This document shows, one piece after another, positions 22,962 through 30,660 of a stretch of 64,000 bases of DNA. The notes below the pieces were generated by a model. It made no database searches and was not told the DNA's origin. It saw only the letters and a program-made list of their open reading frames with translations. Origin of the DNA: Bellilinea sp040754815 (GTDB lineage Bacteria; Chloroflexota; Anaerolineae; Anaerolineales; Anaerolineaceae); assembly GCA_040754815.1 (NCBI GenBank), contig JBFMBX010000010.1, positions 1-64,000 of the forward strand. Direction: 5' to 3'. The number at the start of each line of letters is the position of its first letter. The stretch's first letter is position 1. The position numbers and the translations under genes are program-made.

Positions 22962-24962
22962 TCAGCCGCAGCCTCCCAAATCGGCCGGCGGGCAGGGCGT
23001 TTTGGTGATGGTTGGGGTACTGGTGCGGGTTGGCGGAAGCGTGTTGGTTGGGATTGGGGTATTGGTGCGTGTGGGGGTGAACGTCCGGGTGGGCGTATAG
23101 GTAAAAGTGGGAGTGATTGTCCGCGTGGGGGTCGGCACGGTTGCGGTTGGGGTCAGGGTGATTGTCCGCGTAGGGGTCGGCACGGTTGCCGTTGGGGTCA
23201 GGGTGATTGTCCGCGTGGGGGTGGGCACGGTTGCCGTTGGGGTGCGTGTGACGGTGCGGGTGGGCGTATGGGTGAAGGTGCGAGTAATCGTTGGCGTGTT
23301 CGAGGGAGTGAAGGTTAAGGTGATGGTCGGCGTATTCGTCCGCGTGGGGGTGAGGGTGCGGGTGGGCGTATGGGTGAAGGTGCGCGTGATGGTTGGGGTA
23401 GGGGTCTCGGTAAATGTGAGGGTGATGGTCGGCGTGCGGGTTGGCGTGCCGGTGTGGGTTGGCGTCCAGGTTGGTTCGGGGGTAATGGGACGCAGGTAGT
23501 AGCCGTCAATGATCACGGGTGAATCATTGATATTGGCGGTGATTCCCGGCCCGCTCCACGCCACGGATATATGATCCAGCCCGATACCTTCTTTGTGCAA
23601 TGCTTCAATTGGATACCAGTGGCCCGCGCTCATAAAAATGAGCCCGGAGGCCTGAGAGGGGTATTCATCCCACTGGCGGAAGTAGGTCCAGCCGGGCACA
23701 GAAGCAATGCGGGAGCCGTTCAGGTAAAGTTCACTGTTGTCATCACTGGCGATGAAGAAGCGGTAAAAGCCGGTTTGAGGGGCGCAGATTTCAGCGCGCA
23801 GGCGCTGGCCGTAATTGTTCTCCCAGTTCTGGGGCGCTTCGAATTCCGGCAGGATGTCCATGTCATCCGGCGCAAGGGGGTAGCGCGGATGGGAAGTCAG
23901 CTCTTCGACTTCATTACCGGGGATACCCGTCCACCACTGACGCAGCACACCCGTGCCGCCGCAGGGGTAGTTGGGGGGAGTGGCGGTGGGAGTAGCGGTG
24001 GGGGTTGCGGTATCGGTCGGGGTGGCAGTGCTGGTTGGTGTGGGTGTTTCGGTGGGAGTGCTGGTGGGTAAGGGGGTGTTGGTAGGGGTTGCCAGAAAGG
24101 CGGCTACACCGAGTCCCAGGCGCGAGCGGCGGAATTCTTCGACTATGCCTTCGCGGTGAGATCTCAGGCGCACGGTCGGCAGCCAGGTATTCAGGAAGGG
24201 AGTGATCAGGGTGTGGCGGTAGGTCAGCGTAACCCGCACACGGTCACCGGGGCCGCCGGCATCATCCACATAATGACGCCCGCTGCCGGTTTCCATCACG
24301 CAGTAATCCGGCCAGAGGTACAGGTCATCTCCCTCATGGCCGTCCACATAATCCGGGTTGCGGTTCAGCGAAATTTGGGCTTCAACTTCCCCGCCGGGGG
24401 TGATCATGCGTCCGTGCCGGTTGGAGCAAACCGAGATATTGAGGAAGCCGGGCAGAGAGGGGTTGCCGCGGTAAATTTCATTGAAATCGGTGGTGTGGTA
24501 ACCGAAGTGATTATAAAGCAGATAGTCACCGGAGACTTCCGTTGCCTCATCCCATGCGACACCGGTTGCGCCTGCCAGCGCCGCATCGCGAATGGAGGCC
24601 AGCCGCGCCCAATCTTGCAGGGCGTTGGTCTTCTTGATCCACGGCGGATCCTCGCCGTAATCCAGCGCGGGGATGGGATCGGGCGGTTCTACCACGCAAT
24701 CGTGGTTGGGATCGTCGGCTGTCAGCCCCAAAGCGGCGGCGGCCTCATCGCAGTAGGCCGTATCGAAAGAGCCGGTAATGGCATAGCGAACACCAAACCG
24801 TGCGCCGTTTTCCAACGCCAGCCAGGCCTGCAGCAGCCTGCCGAATTCGATGATGCCGAAAATCAGCGTGAGCAGGATGGGTATAGCGAGGGCAAATTCT
24901 ACGAAGCCCTGCGCTTTGCCGGCATATCTCACTTTCTTCAAAAGGGGTGAATTCACTCTCAT
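22962..24962 (-). CDS. TadE-like pilus/surface protein with PA14 domain and Thr/Pro-rich C-terminal tail
   Basis: 666 residues. The N-terminus has a TadE signature and membrane helix (AQGFVEFALAIPILLTLIFG, about 17-36). An extracellular region (about 40-290) ends in a Thr/Pro linker (TPTNTPLPTSTPTETPTPT). A PA14-like carbohydrate-binding domain spans about 325-500 (GFYRFFIASDDNSELYLNGS; GHWYPIEALHKEG). A second Thr/Pro/Arg-rich tail of about 150 residues follows, with three copies of TITLTPTATVPTPTR, ending in CPPADLGGCG. TadE proteins are minor pseudopilins; the added PA14 and stalk suggest a surface adhesin. Third in order after TadE and TadG genes, with GGGGAAG as SD. Confidence 0.85.
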   Translation of the reverse strand: MRVNSPLLKKVRYAGKAQGFVEFALAIPILLTLIFGIIEFGRLLQAWLALENGARFGVRYAITGSFDTAYCDEAAAALGLTADDPNHDCVVEPPDPIPALDYGEDPPWIKKTNALQDWARLASIRDAALAGATGVAWDEATEVSGDYLLYNHFGYHTTDFNEIYRGNPSLPGFLNISVCSNRHGRMITPGGEVEAQISLNRNPDYVDGHEGDDLYLWPDYCVMETGSGRHYVDDAGGPGDRVRVTLTYRHTLITPFLNTWLPTVRLRSHREGIVEEFRRSRLGLGVAAFLATPTNTPLPTSTPTETPTPTSTATPTDTATPTATPTATPPNYPCGGTGVLRQWWTGIPGNEVEELTSHPRYPLAPDDMDILPEFEAPQNWENNYGQRLRAEICAPQTGFYRFFIASDDNSELYLNGSRIASVPGWTYFRQWDEYPSQASGLIFMSAGHWYPIEALHKEGIGLDHISVAWSGPGITANINDSPVIIDGYYLRPITPEPTWTPTHTGTPTRTPTITLTFTETPTPTITRTFTHTPTRTLTPTRTNTPTITLTFTPSNTPTITRTFTHTPTRTVTRTPTATVPTPTRTITLTPTATVPTPTRTITLTPTATVPTPTRTITPTFTYTPTRTFTPTRTNTPIPTNTLPPTRTSTPTITKTPCPPADLGGCG
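23113..23247. repeat. 45-bp tandem repeat, three copies, inside the Thr/Pro stalk
   Basis: Near-identical 45-bp units begin at 23113, 23158 and 23203 (GTGATTGTCCGCGT...). They encode the TITLTPTATVPTPTR repeats on the minus strand and could change copy number by slippage or recombination. Confidence 0.9.
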
Positions 24963-24977
24963 ATCTTCCCCGCTTTC

Positions 24978-26996
24978 TTACTGGCTCAGGCGTGTATAAA
25001 TGCGGCTGGCGATATCTTCAAAAATGGCTCTCAGGTTTTGCGCACTGCTGGCGTAGTAATAATTCCCGCAGTTCGTGCGGCGAGGTCTTCCCTCACAGGG
25101 GTTATCCACGTAGCGGCTGCCGTCATCGCCGAGATTGGCCACATAGCGCAGCAATGCCTCACCGACATCCACAAGGGAATCGGGCAGCATGTTGAGTAAA
25201 CCAACCGAATAGAGGGCAATCGAATTGCCCTTAGGTTCATCCGGGTTGTAATAGGGACACGAGCCGCTCTCGATCTGGTCCGTGGTATAACCTTCGTCGC
25301 GGCATCGCTGCAGGTCCGATGCGCCCGTATAGGCCATCAGATCGGCCATGCGGAAGGCGTAATCCTGCACCGAGTACTTCTGGGTGTGGACTTTATCATC
25401 GGCGTTGTTGTTGCGAATCCACAGAGAATTGGGCGGGCAGGTGCTGGCCGATTCATCCAGACAATAACGAGGGTTAACTTCACGGTCGAGGCAGAGCCGC
25501 TGCCACCAGCCTTTGTTATCTTCACGGTTTGCCAGTACTCCATCACAAAAGCCGTTCGGGTAATCCCCGCCCAGCGGCTCCAGGCGGTTGCTGGAGGAAA
25601 GGGCATAGCCCGGCACATCGCTCAGGTTGACGATCCCATCGGTGAACAGCACGGCCACCCAAACGGCGCCTGCCCGGCCTTCCTGACGAAAGAGCTGGCT
25701 AGCTTCGCGCAGGCCGCAGCCGATGCAGGTGGAGAGGAAGGTCAGCGAAGTGTGATTCGGTTGAGAAAGGTAATTGACGGAGGCCTGATGATCGGCAAGG
25801 GTGAAGAGATCGTCCTGATCCCAGTCGTAGGCATCCCGCAGGTTATCATCGTCACACGGCACTCCGCCCCAGCCGAATGGATCGGGCGCGCCTTCATCCA
25901 CACTCCACCAGCGGTCATTCAAGACGAGCGGACTGGTATCCCACGGACAGCGCACGCCGTAGAGCGCTTCGTCATCGTCATCGTCAAGGCCGTCGCCATC
26001 GCGGTCTTCGGGGTTCACCGGGTTGACGCGGTCGAGCAGGCCGTCGTTATACCAGTTCGGCCACAGGCGGGCGGACGGGGCTTCGTCGTGGACGTTTACA
26101 CCCTGCCAAATGGATTGCCTTGCCTGAGCGAGATTCGAGGTAAAGCCCTGCACCAGTCTGGCTTTATCCCCATACGTAATAATCGCAACCCGGTCATAAC
26201 CGCCGTACATCCGGCTGACCAGTGCATCGGCGGCGAGTTTGGCATACCACATCGGCAGACAGGCGCCGGCAGGCGGTGTTGAGGCAGAAGGCTGACCGTT
26301 GGCATCGCGCGGCGGTTCGGATTGAGTGAGCGCGTTGCAGGTGCTGGGGTCGTAATCGTTCACCAGATAGCCATCTGTGTTCACCGCCATGGACTCGGAA
26401 ACATCCAGAATCAGCACCAGATCTACGGCGGCCGCTTCGGCAAAGGTATCGGTGGTCAACCGCACCGGCCCCAACCCCAACAGTCCCAAAAAATAAAGCG
26501 GTGCGTGCTGGGTTGCCTGCACCCAGACCATTTTGGGAACGGGCGAGATTTCCGCACACTTTTGCGCAATCACTTCGCCGCTGCCATCATAAGCGGAAAA
26601 AGGCTCCCCGCTGGCAGAGTGGCGGCATTCCACCCCGCTGCTCGTGCAGCGGCACACCAGCAAGTCCACCACGCTGGTATCCACATTGTGGAGACGAATC
26701 ATCTCGATGGCCGAAATGGACATGCTGTTGATATCCTCACCGCGCTTGAAAGTGTTTGCGCCGGCAATGGCGGCGGCATCCACTGCCCGTTTGAGCTGGC
26801 CGTAGGTGACATATAACGAGCCGGCATCAATGGCCAGACCGACGAAAACCAGCAGCACCATCAGCGCCACACCGAAGATGACCAAAATCTGCCCTTTGCG
26901 GGTTGAACCCGCCGGTCGGTCAGGGGTTGAGGGTCGGTATGGGGGTGCGGAATTCGGATTCTTGAAGCGGCGGGAAGGAAAGAATGGTATACGCAT
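24978..26996 (-). CDS. TadG-like protein with von Willebrand factor A domain
   Basis: 672 residues from ATG 26996. The N-terminal TadG/Tad segment RKGQILVIFGVALMVLLVFVGLAIDAG (a helix at about 37-57) is followed by LYVTYGQLKRAVDAAAIAGA. A VWA domain begins near residue 190 with DLVLILDVSESMAVNTDG (MIDAS DxSxS), followed by long Asp-rich insertions (DRDGDGLDDDDDE looks like a Ca2+-binding dockerin/thrombospondin-3-like loop). It is anchored by one helix with a large exposed domain. The longer in-frame extension to 27215 overlaps most of the TadE C-terminus and is not supported. Its first 77 nt still overlap the TadE gene. Confidence 0.85.
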   Translation of the reverse strand: MRIPFFPSRRFKNPNSAPPYRPSTPDRPAGSTRKGQILVIFGVALMVLLVFVGLAIDAGSLYVTYGQLKRAVDAAAIAGANTFKRGEDINSMSISAIEMIRLHNVDTSVVDLLVCRCTSSGVECRHSASGEPFSAYDGSGEVIAQKCAEISPVPKMVWVQATQHAPLYFLGLLGLGPVRLTTDTFAEAAAVDLVLILDVSESMAVNTDGYLVNDYDPSTCNALTQSEPPRDANGQPSASTPPAGACLPMWYAKLAADALVSRMYGGYDRVAIITYGDKARLVQGFTSNLAQARQSIWQGVNVHDEAPSARLWPNWYNDGLLDRVNPVNPEDRDGDGLDDDDDEALYGVRCPWDTSPLVLNDRWWSVDEGAPDPFGWGGVPCDDDNLRDAYDWDQDDLFTLADHQASVNYLSQPNHTSLTFLSTCIGCGLREASQLFRQEGRAGAVWVAVLFTDGIVNLSDVPGYALSSSNRLEPLGGDYPNGFCDGVLANREDNKGWWQRLCLDREVNPRYCLDESASTCPPNSLWIRNNNADDKVHTQKYSVQDYAFRMADLMAYTGASDLQRCRDEGYTTDQIESGSCPYYNPDEPKGNSIALYSVGLLNMLPDSLVDVGEALLRYVANLGDDGSRYVDNPCEGRPRRTNCGNYYYASSAQNLRAIFEDIASRIYTRLSQ

Positions 26997-27618
26997 GAAT
27001 TTGAATTGGATTGGGAATGAATTGATTGAGGATGGGAGTACCGATAACCTGCTCGTGGCAGTAGTAAATTTCCACTGCCACAAAGCCGCGGTTATATTCA
27101 CTGCTGTCCACCTCGACGATTTGACGGACGCGGTCAATGGTGTAATACGGTTCGGTGCGGACCTCATCACCCTGACAGTTGCGTTTCCAGTTATCGTTGT
27201 GGGAAGTATCACCATCGTGATTAGAAAGCGCCCAGCCGTTGAGGTGCGGATACATTAAGTAACGGGTATTGCCGCCCTCTTTATAAATCATAAAGTAGGA
27301 AATGATGACGTCGTCGGTGGCGGGGTTGAGCGTCAGGTATTCGTTCAGGCCGGTGGGGGGAGGCCCGAAAATTCTGGCAATTTCATCGTAATAATTGTTT
27401 TGAAATTTTTCTTCCTTGGAAGCAAAGCGAGTGGCCACGCGGGTCAGTTCCAGCGCATCGAGGTAGCGGCCGATGAAAATAACCACTTCAACCAACCCGA
27501 GCAGAATGATGAACAAAACCGGCAGGACGAGGGCAAGTTCAATAAATGACTGGGCCGGCCTGCCGCGCTGTTGCCGGATGTGGAAACGAGGGGCTGGCTG
27601 TTCTTCGATCATGGACAT
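26920..27618 (-). CDS. TadE-family pseudopilin-like protein
   Basis: 232 residues. The N-terminal TadE motif AQSFIELALVLPVLFIILLG (about 23-42) has a Glu at +5 and a single hydrophobic helix. The remainder is an extracellular domain with one Cys pair. TadE-like minor pilins assemble with TadF/TadG in Flp-type pili; the secretion motor (TadA/B/C), prepilin peptidase and Flp major pilin are not in the window. GGGGGAG lies 7 nt before ATG 27618. First gene of the three-gene surface-protein operon. Confidence 0.88.
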   Translation of the reverse strand: MSMIEEQPAPRFHIRQQRGRPAQSFIELALVLPVLFIILLGLVEVVIFIGRYLDALELTRVATRFASKEEKFQNNYYDEIARIFGPPPTGLNEYLTLNPATDDVIISYFMIYKEGGNTRYLMYPHLNGWALSNHDGDTSHNDNWKRNCQGDEVRTEPYYTIDRVRQIVEVDSSEYNRGFVAVEIYYCHEQVIGTPILNQFIPNPIQIHAYTILSFPPLQESEFRTPIPTLNP

Positions 27619-27776
27619 CAACTCGCTCCCCCAGAAAAAAACAAGAGAACCTTCTTTCAGTATTCATATCATAACGAATACAATAAAGAAAGTCAACGGG
27701 GGTAAGATGAAACCAACCGTTTTTTGGCAAATGAACAAACGGTTTTGTAACCAAAAGAAAACAAAAGAGAACACAG

Positions 27777-27803
27777 CAGCCCCCGCCAGAAAGGCAGGGG
27801 CTG
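27777..27803. terminator. Hairpin after nrfA
   Basis: CAGCCCCCGCC-AGAAA-GGCAGGGGCTG, 11-bp stem with one mismatch, 31 nt beyond the nrfA stop. The following minus-strand sequence is T-rich but interrupted. Confidence 0.6.
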
Positions 27804-27833
27804 TTGAAAACTTGCCGGGGCAGGGGGTGAAAA

Positions 27834-29135
27834 TCAGCGGCTGGCGCTTTGCGGTGCGCTGACGGCCTGCAATGCTTTCAATTGTGCCTGACGGGCAAGG
27901 TCGGTGGCGGCTGCCAGAATGCGCAGGGCTTCTTCGGGGTTATGGAAACCCATACTGTTTTCGGCGGCGATAAAGTCCCAACGCAGTTGGGCGGCGCGGT
28001 GCAGGGCGCGGGCTTCTTCGATCAATTGGGCATCGGCGTTGCTGTTTTCAGCGGCGGTTTTGATGGCAGCAATGGCTTCCACCAGCGCATCTTCGGTGGC
28101 CGACATGGTTTCCCAGACCTGATTTTGGATGGCCGTGACCCGCCCGACCACGTAATCCACATCGGTGTGGCAGGTGCCGCACGAGGCCGCCGGGTTGAAG
28201 AGCGGGCTGTGAACATTATGATTGGAGAATTTGACCGCGCCATCGCGGGTGTAGGGCATGTGGCAGTCGGCGCAGGCCACACCGGCGTTGAAGTGGGTGC
28301 TGCCGGCCGAATACAACTCGTATTCGGGGTGCTGCATCTTGATCATGCTGGCGCCGCTTTCGGCGTGAGTCCAGTCCGAAAAGCCGATTTCGTTGTAAAA
28401 CTCTTCGATCTTTTCAATGGCAGTCCCCTTTGCCCACGGGAAGACCAGCAATTTATCATCGCCGGCGAAGTAGTATTCCACATGACAGTTGGCACACACC
28501 ACCGTGCGCATTTCCTGGCGGGTGAAGGTGCGCCAGTCCTTGCCCTGCGCCTGCAGGGCGGCTTCCAGTGCCGGGTTGGTGACAATCAGACGCATCGTGC
28601 CGGCTTCGTGGCAGTTGGCGCACCCAATCGGCTGATCAATCTGCTTGCCCAATTCGGCGAAGGGCGTGCGGGCGTATTCGGCGGCGCCCATCTCGGCCCA
28701 CAACATGGGATTATTGGCCGATTTGCAGGAATAGCAGGTGCCGGGGGTTTTCTCGTTGATCCGGCCGGTTTCGCGCACATCGGTCAACGACCAGCGATGC
28801 CCGCGGTCTTCCTTGTAATCTTTGCTGAATGCCATGCCGGCGAATAAGGTGCGCAAACGCGGGTCAACATCCAGCTTCTGTACCTGCTCCGATCCGCCGT
28901 AGGGGGTGCGGGTGTTGTTGGTTTCCGTCTGCAGGAAGGTGGTGTACTGATTGGGAAAATTGACCCCCCACACAGAACTATCCGGCTCCATGGCAGCGAT
29001 CTCGATCAGGTTGGGGACGCCGCGCGTTTGTAAGGGTTGATTTTTCATGAAGATCAGCAGGGCAACCAGCGTTGCGGCGAGGATGACGATAATCACACTC
29101 AGCACGATTGGGATGGTTTTGGGATTTTTGAACAT
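27834..29135 (-). CDS. nrfA: Ammonia-forming cytochrome c nitrite reductase, catalytic subunit
   Basis: 433 residues. One N-terminal signal/anchor helix, then five heme motifs: the catalytic CxxCK (TPGTCYSCK, Lys as proximal ligand) and four CxxCH (IGCANCHEAG, VVCANCHVEY, VACADCHMPY, ASCGTCHTDV). It reduces nitrite to ammonium with six electrons on the outer side of the membrane, receiving electrons from NrfH encoded 6 nt upstream. AGGAGGAG precedes the ATG. The Ca-site and Tyr-His-Arg pocket residues appear conserved (HWSLT; H in NHNVHSP), as judged by eye. Confidence 0.96.
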   Translation of the reverse strand: MFKNPKTIPIVLSVIIVILAATLVALLIFMKNQPLQTRGVPNLIEIAAMEPDSSVWGVNFPNQYTTFLQTETNNTRTPYGGSEQVQKLDVDPRLRTLFAGMAFSKDYKEDRGHRWSLTDVRETGRINEKTPGTCYSCKSANNPMLWAEMGAAEYARTPFAELGKQIDQPIGCANCHEAGTMRLIVTNPALEAALQAQGKDWRTFTRQEMRTVVCANCHVEYYFAGDDKLLVFPWAKGTAIEKIEEFYNEIGFSDWTHAESGASMIKMQHPEYELYSAGSTHFNAGVACADCHMPYTRDGAVKFSNHNVHSPLFNPAASCGTCHTDVDYVVGRVTAIQNQVWETMSATEDALVEAIAAIKTAAENSNADAQLIEEARALHRAAQLRWDFIAAENSMGFHNPEEALRILAAATDLARQAQLKALQAVSAPQSASR

Positions 29136-29141
29136 AGATGA

Positions 29142-29648
29142 TTACTCCTCCTGTAAGGTGCGGGAATGGGGATCGTAAATACCCTTATCCTGATAAGGAA
29201 GGATGGAAATGCCGCGTTCTCCGTGCGCCACACTGCGGTGACATTCGAAGCAGTAGCGGCCGGCATCCATCTGGCCATCGGCGATCTGCGAAACGGTTTC
29301 CTGATGACAGTAAATGCAGTTGGCCTGAATGATGTCTTTGGATTCGGTTTTGGCGCGCAAGGGTTCGGGGATGTTGCCCAGCGTGAAGTGAAAGACATGA
29401 TTCAGGCCGGATTTGGCTTTTACAAAATATTTGGGAATGAGGGCGTGGGGGGTGTGGCAGTCGTTGCAGGTGGCCCATGCCTGATGACCGGCGTGGTACC
29501 AGCCTTCGTAGGCGGCATCCATCACATGGCAGTTGTTACAGGCAGTCGGGTCGTTGCCCAGATATACCGTGAAATCGGTGGCGTACATGCCAACGCCGAC
29601 AACCACCAGCAGGGCAGCCAGTCCGATGATGAGGGGAAGTTTGGTCAT
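29142..29648 (-). CDS. nrfH: Cytochrome c nitrite reductase small subunit (quinol dehydrogenase)
   Basis: 168 residues. A single N-terminal membrane helix (LPLIIGLAALLVVVGVGMYA) anchors a four-heme NapC/NirT-type domain with motifs CNNCH, CNDCH, CIYCH and CFECH. It oxidises membrane quinol and passes electrons to NrfA. A GGAGAGGA SD lies before the ATG. A TAAAAT -10-like element lies about 45 nt upstream. The nrfHA pair is a respiratory ammonification module; no other nrf genes are present. Confidence 0.95.
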   Translation of the reverse strand: MTKLPLIIGLAALLVVVGVGMYATDFTVYLGNDPTACNNCHVMDAAYEGWYHAGHQAWATCNDCHTPHALIPKYFVKAKSGLNHVFHFTLGNIPEPLRAKTESKDIIQANCIYCHQETVSQIADGQMDAGRYCFECHRSVAHGERGISILPYQDKGIYDPHSRTLQEE

Positions 29649-29962
29649 CGTTCCTCTCCAAATAAATCAGACATATCATTCATATTTTATCCGATTTTAA
29701 TGGATTTAATTTGTTCTTAATCAAAAAAGCAGAAAAATCATCTTGTTTTCACTTTTGGTCAGGGTGGAAAGGGGGTAAGGATGAAATTCAAACCGATGGG
29801 ATAGCCGCTTAAATCGCCGCCAGCGGGCGCGGCGGTTTACCGCAAGGCATTTCGCAGGCCGGGGGGAGACCCCCACCTGCCCTTTGCCAACACCTGCACT
29901 GCACCAAACGCAGTGCGGTGCAAGTGGCACACTGCCTTGGGGGTGACATTGACGGGTTTACA
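29649..29962. other. 314-nt intergenic region with hairpins, no gene seen
   Basis: The nrfH end holds its promoter (AT-rich, 29650-29740). The rest contains a near-perfect palindrome at 29811-29838, a GGGGGGAGACCCCC snapback near 29862, and GCACTGC-ACCAAAC-GCAGTGC with an overlapping GCACC/GGTGC near 29895-29925. No ORF with coding character was seen. It could hold a terminator only, or a small structured RNA. Confidence 0.4.
29811..29838. terminator. Bidirectional hairpin between nrfH and lepB
   Basis: AAATCGCCGC-CAGCGGGC-GCGGCGGTTT: a 10-bp stem (one G-U pair) flanked by A on one side and T on the other, the usual shape of a bidirectional intrinsic terminator. It would end the lepB transcript on the minus strand. 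Confidence 0.6.
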
Positions 29963-30592
29963 TCAGCGCGAGCCGCCAGACGGCGCGGCGGCCTGCGCCA
30001 GCAGGTCGGTGTGGCTGAGCAGGCGGATTTTGTCCGGCGGCCAGTAAATCAGCACCGCCCGGCCGACCACATCGCTCATCGGCACAAAACCCCAAATGCG
30101 CGAATCGGACGAACGGTTACGGTTATCCCCCAGCACGAAGAGCGAATCGGGCGGTACGACCCACTCCCCGGTATAGGTTGGCGGTTCGGCGATATACGGC
30201 TCGTCCAGCGGAATGCCGTTGACATAAACCACCCCGCCTTCCACCCACACGTGGTCGCCCGGCAGACCGATGACGCGTTTGATGTAATCTTCCGGCGGCT
30301 GACGGTTGTGGTGGAAGACGATGATATCACCGCGGTGAGGTTCGCCGAAATGATAGGCCAGTTTATACACCACCAGCAGTTCACCCTCGTTGAGGGTCGG
30401 CTGCATGGAAATGTTCTCCACCCGCACGCGGTCGGTCAGCGCGCTGATGACAAGATAAAGCAGCACGGCAAACAAAACCGTCTTGAAGACTTCACTGATC
30501 AGGCCGAGCAGGGTGCTGGCCGGGCGTTCTGTTTGCGGCGTGCTTTCGGTGGCTGGTGTAATTTCCCCGCTGGTGTAGCGTTCTTCAGTCAT
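29963..30592 (-). CDS. lepB: Signal peptidase I
   Basis: 209 residues. One membrane helix (VFKTVLFAVLLYLVISAL), then the catalytic Ser in VENISMQPTL, box C GDIIVFH, the catalytic Lys in DYIKRVIGLPGD, and box E FVLGDNRNRSSDSRIWGFV. It cleaves signal peptides of exported proteins outside the membrane. The start follows an extended -10 by 9 nt without SD, so the mRNA is probably leaderless. Confidence 0.95.
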   Translation of the reverse strand: MTEERYTSGEITPATESTPQTERPASTLLGLISEVFKTVLFAVLLYLVISALTDRVRVENISMQPTLNEGELLVVYKLAYHFGEPHRGDIIVFHHNRQPPEDYIKRVIGLPGDHVWVEGGVVYVNGIPLDEPYIAEPPTYTGEWVVPPDSLFVLGDNRNRSSDSRIWGFVPMSDVVGRAVLIYWPPDKIRLLSHTDLLAQAAAPSGGSR

Positions 30593-30601
30593 AACAGGGG
30601 C

Positions 30602-30610
30602 ATCTTATCA
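30602..30610 (-). promoter_or_regulatory. extended -10 promoter of lepB
   Basis: Minus strand TGATAAGAT, with the ATG 9 nt downstream at 30592 and no SD. Confidence 0.5.
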
Positions 30611-30660
30611 CAATTTTGGCGGAACGGGGAGAATTTGCAAAAGTATTAAGCGGAACGGGT

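Noticed and set aside
23020..23480. Short repeated GTGGGG-type units resembling a repeat array
   Set aside because: They encode the Thr/Pro/Arg stalk; unit lengths and lack of unique spacers exclude CRISPR.
24978..27215. Upstream start of the TadG-VWA gene at 27215
   Set aside because: It would overlap 296 nt of the TadE gene in another frame; ATG 26996 gives a normal N-terminus.
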